Shown: piece after piece, positions 7,730 to 11,368 of the stretch
Position numbering within the stretch: position 1 is the first letter of the stretch
How the letters are laid out: each line of letters starts with the position of its first letter
Source: Planctomycetota bacterium
GTDB taxonomy: Bacteria > Planctomycetota > Phycisphaerae > Sedimentisphaerales > SM23-30
DNA length: 11,368 bases
Assembly (NCBI GenBank): GCA_022705365.1
Contig: JAKJEP010000081.1
Span: 1 to 11,368, forward strand
Direction of reading: 5' to 3'
The notes under the pieces: model-generated
What the model was told of the DNA's origin: nothing
The model's database searches: none
What the model saw: the letters and a program-made list of their open reading frames with translations, nothing else
Made by a program: the position numbers and the translations under genes

Positions 7730-7757
7730 AAAAAACTTCTTGCAGCGCAAGTTTTTT
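7730..7757. terminator. Bidirectional terminator between convergent genes
   Basis: A9-type arm AAAAAACTT (7730-7738) pairs with AAGTTTTTT (7749-7757), enclosing a short GC/GC inner helix with an AGC loop. An alternative pairing is CTTGC/GCAAG (7739-7743 with 7747-7751). The T-run on the plus strand and the A-run (T-run on minus) allow termination in both directions. It begins right after the GH36 stop and 20 nt beyond the transaminase stop. Confidence 0.75.
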
Positions 7758-7776
7758 CTATTTCAGTATTTACAAA

Positions 7777-8610
7777 CTAGAATTGCATTGCCGCTACCAG
7801 TTTTTTCTGGAACTGTTTAGTATAATTGCCCAGCTTACCATTACCGATGGTTTGGCCGTCCAACTGGGTAATGCCCATAACTTCGGTTCCGGTTCCGGTG
7901 ATCATCAGTTCTTCGGCGTTTTTTAAATCCACCAGGCTGAAAGATTCTTCCTGCGGCTCCAGGCCCAAATCCTCGGCCCATTTCAGCAGCAGAGAGCGTG
8001 TAATTCCCGGTAAAATATTGGCTTGCAGCGGAGCGGACCAGAGCGCCCCATCCTTAACCATCAAGACAGAGGAACTGGTGGCCTCGGTTATCATGCCTTT
8101 TTCGTCCACCAGAATCGCTTCATACGCCCCGGCTTTCGTGGCAGCATGTTTGGCCAGCACATTGGCTAGCAGATTCAACGACTTGATATCACAGCGTTTC
8201 CAGCGCCAATCGGGATGGATAATTGCCCGGCCGGTCTCTTGATGATGATGATCTTTTACTGCCCGCACCGTGAGCAGGAACTCCGGCTGCCAGCTATTGT
8301 TATAATCATGAGCCCGGGGGCTGCTGCCGCGGGTAACATGAAAATAGATTTTGGCATCCCGTAATTTAGACTGATCCAGGGCGCGGTCCACCCGGTTGCG
8401 AATCACAGCAAGATCCACCTGCGAAAGCATATCCATTTCCCGCAAACTATGCTCAAAGCGGGACATATGCGCTTCCATCTCGAATAGTTTACCATTGCAG
8501 AATCGAATCACTTCATAGACGCCATCCCCAAACAAGAGGCCCCGGTCATGGGCACTGACTTTCGCCTGATCCATATCGACCACCGTGTCATTGATCATCG
8601 CCAATTCCAT
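7777..8610 (-). CDS. dat: D-amino acid transaminase (class IV aminotransferase)
   Basis: This encodes a 277-residue cytoplasmic PLP enzyme of fold type IV. It interconverts D-amino acids and 2-oxo acids, typically D-Ala plus 2-oxoglutarate to pyruvate plus D-Glu, which can feed peptidoglycan synthesis. DRGLLFGDGVYEV (22-34), YFHVTRGSSPRAH (89-101) and RCDIKSLNLL (139-148) match the Bacillus D-amino acid transaminase almost word for word. K143 is the PLP lysine, and R99 and H101 correspond to the carboxylate-trap residues that separate this enzyme from branched-chain aminotransferases (IlvE) and from aminodeoxychorismate lyase (PabC). The start aligns with the Bacillus enzyme and has AAGGA 9 nt upstream (8620-8624). 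The gene is convergent with the GH36 operon and divergent from cysK. A broader class IV role cannot be excluded. Confidence 0.9.
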   Translation of the reverse strand: MELAMINDTVVDMDQAKVSAHDRGLLFGDGVYEVIRFCNGKLFEMEAHMSRFEHSLREMDMLSQVDLAVIRNRVDRALDQSKLRDAKIYFHVTRGSSPRAHDYNNSWQPEFLLTVRAVKDHHHQETGRAIIHPDWRWKRCDIKSLNLLANVLAKHAATKAGAYEAILVDEKGMITEATSSSVLMVKDGALWSAPLQANILPGITRSLLLKWAEDLGLEPQEESFSLVDLKNAEELMITGTGTEVMGITQLDGQTIGNGKLGNYTKQFQKKLVAAMQF

Positions 8611-8665
8611 AGCTCATCATCCTTTATAAAAAATAACCAGATATCGGGTTTGCTTTCTGCCCTAC

Positions 8666-8693
8666 ATACTAGCCGATAGCCATAAAATGTAAA
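8666..8693 (-). promoter_or_regulatory. Candidate promoter of the D-amino acid transaminase gene
   Basis: Read on the minus strand, TTTACA (8693-8688) and TAGTAT (8671-8666) are separated by 16 bp. This puts the transcript start near 8660 and gives a leader of about 50 nt. Match to consensus is moderate (5/6 and 4/6). Confidence 0.4.
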
Positions 8694-8724
8694 TGATTAG
8701 TTCGGGAAGAAATCATACAAAAAC

Positions 8725-8753
8725 TTGACATGGAAGAAGTTAGAGCGTAGGAT
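8725..8753 (+). promoter_or_regulatory. Promoter of cysK
   Basis: TTGACA (8725-8730) matches the -35 consensus perfectly and lies 17 bp from TAGGAT (8748-8753, 4/6 match). The expected transcript start is near 8760, leaving a 55-nt leader before the cysK ATG at 8815. The TTG of this -35 box happens to be in frame with cysK and could be mistaken for an upstream start. Confidence 0.65.
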
Positions 8754-8754
8754 T

Positions 8755-8773
8755 TTCTACAGAATTAGTAGAA
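8755..8773 (+). promoter_or_regulatory. Inverted repeat over the cysK transcript start
   Basis: TTCTAC (8755-8760) and GTAGAA (8768-8773) form a perfect 6-bp inverted repeat with a 7-bp centre, 19 bp overall, spanning about -5 to +14 of the predicted cysK start. The position suits a repressor operator or a small leader hairpin. I recognise no named regulator consensus. Confidence 0.35.
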
Positions 8774-8814
8774 GAACAATATGTCGCTACCCTTTGGAAC
8801 AGAACGAGGAAAAA

Positions 8815-9801
8815 ATGGCTAAGTACTTTGCAGACAATTCGTTAACGATCGGGAAAACTCCGCTGGTGCAGCTCAACCGGATCAGCAAAGGTACGGGGGC
8901 GATTCTGCTGGCGAAGATTGAGGGCAGAAATCCCGCGTATTCGGTAAAATGCCGGATCGGGGCAAGTATGGTCTGGGATGCGGAGAAGAACGGTAAGTTA
9001 GGACCTGGCAAGGAGATAATTGAGCCGACCAGCGGCAATACGGGGATTGCACTGGCGTTTGTGGGGGCGGCGCGGGGGTATAAAGTGCACCTGACGATGC
9101 CGGAAACGATGAGCATTGAGAGGCGGAAGGTGCTGATAGCGCTGGGGGCGAATCTGATATTGACCGATGGGACCAAGGGGATGAAGGGGGCGATTGACAA
9201 GGCGCAGGAAATAGCGGACTCAGATCCGTCTAAGTACTTTTTGCCGCAACAGTTTAGCAATCCTGCCAATCCGGAGATTCATGAGAAGACCACGGGGCCG
9301 GAGATCTGGGAAGATACGGAAGGGAAGATCGATGTGCTGGTGTGCGGGGTGGGGACCGGAGGGACGTTAACGGGCATAAGTCGTTATATTAAAAACACTA
9401 AAGGCAAAAAAATAATCACGGTTGCGGTGGAGCCGGAGGATAGCGCGGTGATCACGCAGCATCTGGCTGGGGAGGAGCTGCGGCCGGGTCTGCACAAGAT
9501 TCAGGGGATCGGGGCGGGGTTCATTCCGAAGAATCTGGATTTGTCGTTAGTCGATATGGTAGAGAAGGTTGCGAACGAGGAGGCGATCCAGTACGGCCGG
9601 CGATTGGGGCGGGAAGAAGGGATATTGGCGGGGATCTCGTGCGGGGCGGCGGCGGCGGTGGCGGATCGGCTAGCGAGCCGGCCGGAGTTCAAGGGGAAGA
9701 TGATTGTGGCAATCCTGCCGGACGCCAGCGAACGGTACCTGAGCGGGCCGCTGTTTGAAGGGATGTTTAAGGAGATCGAGGCGGCCAAGGCGGAGAAGTG
9801 A
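8815..9801 (+). CDS. cysK: Cysteine synthase A (O-acetylserine sulfhydrylase)
   Basis: This encodes a 328-residue cytoplasmic PLP enzyme that makes L-cysteine and acetate from O-acetyl-L-serine and sulfide, the last step of sulfur assimilation. NPAYSVKCRIG carries the PLP lysine K45. EPTSGNTGIALAF is the substrate-binding Asn loop, VGTGGTLTG binds the PLP phosphate, and GIGAGFIP and EEGILAGISCGAA follow in the usual order. The cysteine after SVK (SVKCRIG) and the run TMPETMSIERRK match enterobacterial CysK, not the CysM or CBS types, which favours the cysK assignment. The start is ATG 8815, where the CysK family N-terminus begins, with GAGGA at 8806-8810 as ribosome site; an in-frame extension to 8725 only reads through the promoter. 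Codon use is strikingly G-rich. No clear terminator follows. The gene is divergent from the transaminase. Confidence 0.95.
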   Translation: MAKYFADNSLTIGKTPLVQLNRISKGTGAILLAKIEGRNPAYSVKCRIGASMVWDAEKNGKLGPGKEIIEPTSGNTGIALAFVGAARGYKVHLTMPETMSIERRKVLIALGANLILTDGTKGMKGAIDKAQEIADSDPSKYFLPQQFSNPANPEIHEKTTGPEIWEDTEGKIDVLVCGVGTGGTLTGISRYIKNTKGKKIITVAVEPEDSAVITQHLAGEELRPGLHKIQGIGAGFIPKNLDLSLVDMVEKVANEEAIQYGRRLGREEGILAGISCGAAAAVADRLASRPEFKGKMIVAILPDASERYLSGPLFEGMFKEIEAAKAEK

Positions 9802-9986
9802 GCCGGATGCAAGTCTCTGTGTAAGAAGCCTTAACGCGCTGCCATTTTTGCGGTGAAATTGGGAAGCGGTTTGTAAGTCTTTCTTTTGCGGCGGGCGAAA
9901 ACGGCTGTAAGTGGTTATTTTAATTTGGCTGGGATAGTCTATAAACAGGGAAAAATATGGAAAGATAGGGCATGTGGGTCAAGTTG

Positions 9987-10082
9987 GTAAATGTTGAACA
10001 AAGTATAGCAAAAGATGAAGGAAATGGTGTAAAAGTATAGCAAAACCGCGTAAAACCTGAGTAAAACATAAGTAAAAGTAGA
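9987..10082 (+). repeat. Array of nine 10-12 bp units with phased A-tracts
   Basis: Nine near-tandem units, best described as GTAAAA plus five variable bases, run through the segment. The last three are contiguous 11-mers: GTAAAACCTGA (10050), GTAAAACATAA (10061) and GTAAAAGTAGA (10072). A-tracts of 3-4 bases start at 9989, 10000, 10010, 10022, 10031, 10042, 10052, 10063 and 10074, a mean spacing of 10.6 bp, close to one helical turn. AGTATAGCAAAA occurs twice (10002 and 10034). In-phase A-tracts are known to bend DNA, so the segment should be intrinsically curved. A T5 tract and ACACGCGG (10086-10098) form an imperfect inverted match to CCGCGTAAAA at 10046-10055. Confidence 0.6.
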
Positions 10083-10185
10083 TGGTTTTTACACGCGGCA
10101 TTTGGAATAGGGCGAGAATTTATGAGGGACGAGTTTACCCAGGTTGCCCAGAATGAAAATGGCAAGATGGGATGAATAGTTAAGC

Positions 10186-10240
10186 TCTAAATTCTAATAT
10201 CTAAATTCTAAATAATATCAAATTTCAGAAATGGAAATTT
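10186..10240. repeat. AT-rich direct and inverted repeat segment
   Basis: TCTAAATTCTAA occurs at 10186-10197 and again at 10200-10211, 14 bp apart. Immediately after, AAATTTC (10220-10226) and GAAATTT (10234-10240) form a perfect inverted repeat with a 7-bp loop. The composition resembles dispersed AT-rich intergenic repeats seen in planctomycete-type genomes; that likeness is from memory, not a search. Confidence 0.5.
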
Positions 10241-10283
10241 CAAAACAAATAAAAATGACAGAGCAAAAAACAAAAGAGAAGAA

Positions 10284-10314
10284 TTTTAAACAAAAGGCAA
10301 CAAAGGCAGGGAAG
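10284..10314 (+). repeat. Diverged purine-rich direct repeat, copy 1
   Basis: A 31-bp purine-rich stretch containing AACAAAAGGCAACAAAGG matches, with a handful of differences and one gap, the stretch at 10736-10766. Together they look like decayed copies of a dispersed intergenic repeat. Confidence 0.45.
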
Positions 10315-10342
10315 GGGTGCTGGCCGCACGACAGGTCGACGC

Positions 10343-10360
10343 AAAGCCGAGAGGCTTTTT
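10343..10360 (+). terminator. Orphan intrinsic terminator-like hairpin
   Basis: AAAGCC (10343-10348) pairs with GGCTTT (10353-10358) around a GAGA tetraloop of the stable GNRA class, and the T-run extends to 10360. It has the form of a plus-strand intrinsic terminator, yet no gene ends nearby: cysK stops 540 bp upstream. Confidence 0.45.
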
Positions 10361-10505
10361 CTCACGCCGCGGACATTTCACCCAATGACGCTCCTGTTAG
10401 TTGCTTTGGGATTGTGTCATACGAAAAATCCATACGCATATGATTACGACGTTCCCGGTGGAAGCTGGGGTAGTGGGCATTGGGGGCGTTTTACGCAATG
10501 TATCC

Positions 10506-10531
10506 CGCCAAGGCAGGCATAGCCTGCGGCG
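10506..10531. repeat. Bulged REP-like hairpin
   Basis: GCAGGC (10513-10518) and GCCTGC (10522-10527) flank an ATA loop. CGCC (10506-10509) and GGCG (10528-10531) extend the stem past an AAG bulge. There is no T-run. A 10-pair bulged imperfect palindrome fits a REP-type intergenic element. Confidence 0.45.
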
Positions 10532-10570
10532 AGAACGACGCGGTCATATGCACCTTTTGACGCTCACGCT

Positions 10571-10588
10571 GTTCGCTGCGGAGCGAGC
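10571..10588. repeat. Short GC-rich hairpin
   Basis: GTTCGCT (10571-10577) pairs with AGCGAGC (10582-10588) with one U-G pair around a GCGG loop. It is one of several compact stems in this gene-free region. Confidence 0.35.
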
Positions 10589-10641
10589 AAGAAAGAGATT
10601 ACGAAGGTGTCCAGCGAAGACGCAAAGGAAATAAGTTTTTG

Positions 10642-10665
10642 ACAGGATAACAGGATGGACAGGAT
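10642..10665 (+). repeat. ACAGGAT triplicated motif
   Basis: ACAGGAT occurs at 10642-10648, 10650-10656 and 10659-10665, spaced 8 and 9 bp. This short array resembles a widely dispersed bacterial intergenic repeat. The downstream stretch 10694-10726 (GCAGATAAACG-like units) has a similar character. Confidence 0.5.
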
Positions 10666-10735
10666 GGAATGGTGACAGAATAAGAATATTATTGTCCGCA
10701 GATAAACGTAAATGAACGCCGATAAGAAAAGAGAT

Positions 10736-10766
10736 TTTTAACAAAAGACAACGAAGGAAAGAAAAG
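10736..10766 (+). repeat. Diverged purine-rich direct repeat, copy 2
   Basis: This is the partner of 10284-10314, containing AACAAAAGACAACGAAGG. The 450-bp separation and several substitutions indicate old dispersed copies; a recent tandem duplication is unlikely. Confidence 0.45.
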
Positions 10767-10860
10767 ATAGCATCCAAAATAATCAGCAGAGCGATTGATC
10801 ACTGCCTGACGTGCGGGGCTGGGAAAAGAAAAATAAAAGATCAAATAGCAAAAATGAGGT

Positions 10861-10910
10861 ATCGCCGGCGGCGATGATGTTTAAATAGATTTCTCGGCTG
10901 CGCTCGAAAT
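10861..10910. repeat. Pair of small inverted repeats
   Basis: ATCGCC/GGCGAT (10861-10866 with 10870-10875, GGC loop) is followed by ATTTC/GAAAT (10889-10893 with 10906-10910) around a GC-rich 12-nt loop. Both lack T-runs. The second resembles a common intergenic repeat core (CTCGGCTGCGCTCGAAAT). Confidence 0.4.
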
Positions 10911-10970
10911 GACAACGGGTGATGGAATGGAATATGGGGGCGATACTGGTGAAGGGCGGGTTATTCTTTC

Positions 10971-11090
10971 GCCCCGTTGGGGCTTGAGAAGGTGATGGTG
11001 GTGGTTCTGGTTCCGGGGGCTTACGCCCCCGGCTAAGAAACGAACGGCCCCTGCGGGGCCTGGCGGAGAAAGAGCCGGCCAGAGGCCGGC
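10971..11090. repeat. Cluster of four tight GC hairpins
   Basis: Four perfect stems follow each other. GCCCC-GTT-GGGGC spans 10971-10983, CCGGGGGC-TTAC-GCCCCCGG spans 11013-11032, GGCCCC-TGC-GGGGCC spans 11046-11060, and GCCGGCC-AGA-GGCCGGC spans 11074-11090. Stems are 5-8 bp, loops 3-4 nt, and the sequences are unrelated to one another. None has a T-run, so they are not intrinsic terminators. The pattern fits a mosaic of REP-like elements lying 60-200 bp upstream of the GntR promoter. Confidence 0.6.
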
Positions 11091-11146
11091 GGTATGGGGG
11101 AATGGTATAGGGAAAAACAATTTTTAGAGGTTGGTTGATTTTTTTA

Positions 11147-11175
11147 TTGACCTAGATATCCGGATAGCTTACCAT
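11147..11175 (+). promoter_or_regulatory. Promoter of the GntR-family regulator
   Basis: TTGACC (11147-11152, 5/6 match) and TACCAT (11170-11175, 4/6 match) are separated by exactly 17 bp. The predicted transcript start falls at about 11181-11183, on the regulator's ATG, which implies a leaderless or nearly leaderless mRNA. Confidence 0.5.
11154..11169. promoter_or_regulatory. Palindromic operator candidate in the GntR promoter spacer
   Basis: AGATATCCGGATAGCT is a 16-bp palindrome with a single mismatched pair (11156/11167) and a perfect TATCCGGATA core (11157-11166). It occupies 16 of the 17 spacer bases between the -35 and -10 boxes, so a bound dimer would block polymerase. Autoregulation by the GntR protein is a plausible inference. 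The core does not match the usual FadR-type GT...AC half-site pattern. Confidence 0.5.
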
Positions 11176-11181
11176 AGGGGA

Positions 11182-11368
11182 ATGAAAACGCAAGAGAAGA
11201 TGTTTCCGCGGATGGTGAAGGAGCGAACGGTGGATCGGATCGGGAAGATCATCCGGGAGTATATCATCCAGCATAAGCTGGAGACGGGGATGGAGCTGCC
11301 GGCGGAACGGAAGCTGGCGGAACAGTTGGGGGTGAGCCGGTTTACGCTGCGGGAGGCGCTGCGGGTGG
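11182..11368 (+). CDS. GntR-family transcriptional regulator (FadR-like), 3'-partial
   Basis: Only the first 62 codons are in the window. Residues about 16-62 form the GntR winged-helix DNA-binding domain, with the signature LPAERKLAEQLGVSR (39-53) followed by TLREALRV (55-62). The P-A-E-R and R-E-A-L elements are typical of the FadR subfamily, which pairs this domain with a C-terminal helical effector domain; that part lies outside the window, so the ligand is unknown. I chose ATG 11182. AGGGG at 11176-11180 is only 1 nt away, too close for a normal ribosome site, but the predicted transcript start coincides with this ATG. ATG 11200 is the alternative. A near-perfect palindrome sits in its promoter spacer. 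Confidence 0.88.
   Translation, partial: MKTQEKMFPRMVKERTVDRIGKIIREYIIQHKLETGMELPAERKLAEQLGVSRFTLREALRV

Larger units (their letters stand above)
9802..11181. other. Gene-free 1.4 kb intergenic region with repeats and hairpins
   Basis: No reading frame here has family-like composition or a credible start. Bases 9802-9986 show nothing beyond low-complexity sequence, with TGTAAGT present twice (9872, 9906) and no convincing cysK terminator. From 9987 onward the stretch is made of the separate elements listed below: phased A-tracts, dispersed-repeat fragments and short GC-rich hairpins. Short frames at 10231-10443, 10401-10634, 10544-10777 and 10881-11120 are translations of these repeats. Confidence 0.7.

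Noticed and set aside
8725..8814. In-frame N-terminal extension of cysK from a TTG
   Set aside because: The TTG is part of a perfect -35 box and the CysK family N-terminus starts at ATG 8815 with a good ribosome site.
9802..9986. Intrinsic terminator for cysK
   Set aside because: I found no stem followed by a T-run in the first 185 bp after the stop codon.
9987..10082. CRISPR array
   Set aside because: The units are 10-12 bp, contiguous and degenerate, with no spacers and no cas genes nearby.
10231..10777. Short frames of 70-77 residues in the repeat region
   Set aside because: They translate purine-rich repeats and hairpins, lack convincing starts and show no protein-like pattern.
10881..11120. 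79-residue minus-strand frame
   Set aside because: It runs across four hairpins and its Pro/His-rich translation is explained by them.

Overview
The window most likely comes from a planctomycete, probably of the Phycisphaerae/Sedimentisphaerales type. This is an inference from three things: a PEP-CTERM sorting tail on the first protein, a dockerin-like calcium-loop segment inside a large secreted glycosidase, and a 1.4 kb gene-free stretch packed with short dispersed repeats and GC-rich hairpins. No rRNA, tRNA, transposase or CRISPR array is visible.

Layout. Bases 2-394 hold the C-terminal end of a PEP-CTERM surface protein, closed by a strong hairpin. At 472-1293 lies a short-chain dehydrogenase/reductase. 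At 1396-4749 and 4817-7729 are two large secreted GH36-type (alpha-galactosidase-like) proteins, co-oriented and 67 bp apart, probably one operon. A bidirectional terminator separates them from a convergent D-amino acid transaminase (7777-8610, minus). This gene is transcribed divergently from cysK (8815-9801, plus) across a short shared promoter region. Bases 9802-11181 carry no credible gene but hold a helically phased A-tract array, dispersed-repeat fragments and many small hairpins. At 11182 a GntR-family regulator begins and runs off the window.

How the genes fit together. The GH36 pair looks like an exported module for attacking alpha-galactoside-type substrates. Both copies keep the GH36 aspartate pair with identical 70-residue spacing, but they carry different N-terminal additions. 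The first has a PEP-CTERM-type beta domain plus a dockerin-like segment, and a second copy of the same beta domain nested inside its GH36 N-terminal sandwich. The second has an FGE/sulfatase-modifying-factor fold that lacks the catalytic cysteine pair. The neighbouring PEP-CTERM protein uses the same beta domain, so three copies lie within about 3.2 kb. The dat and cysK genes are housekeeping amino-acid metabolism and have no evident link to the glycosidases.

The most interesting items are the nested-domain GH36, the FGE-like/GH36 fusion, the phased A-tract array at 9987-10082, and the GntR promoter, whose spacer is filled by a 16-bp near-perfect palindrome and which predicts a leaderless mRNA. 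I did not find a convincing undescribed multi-gene system.
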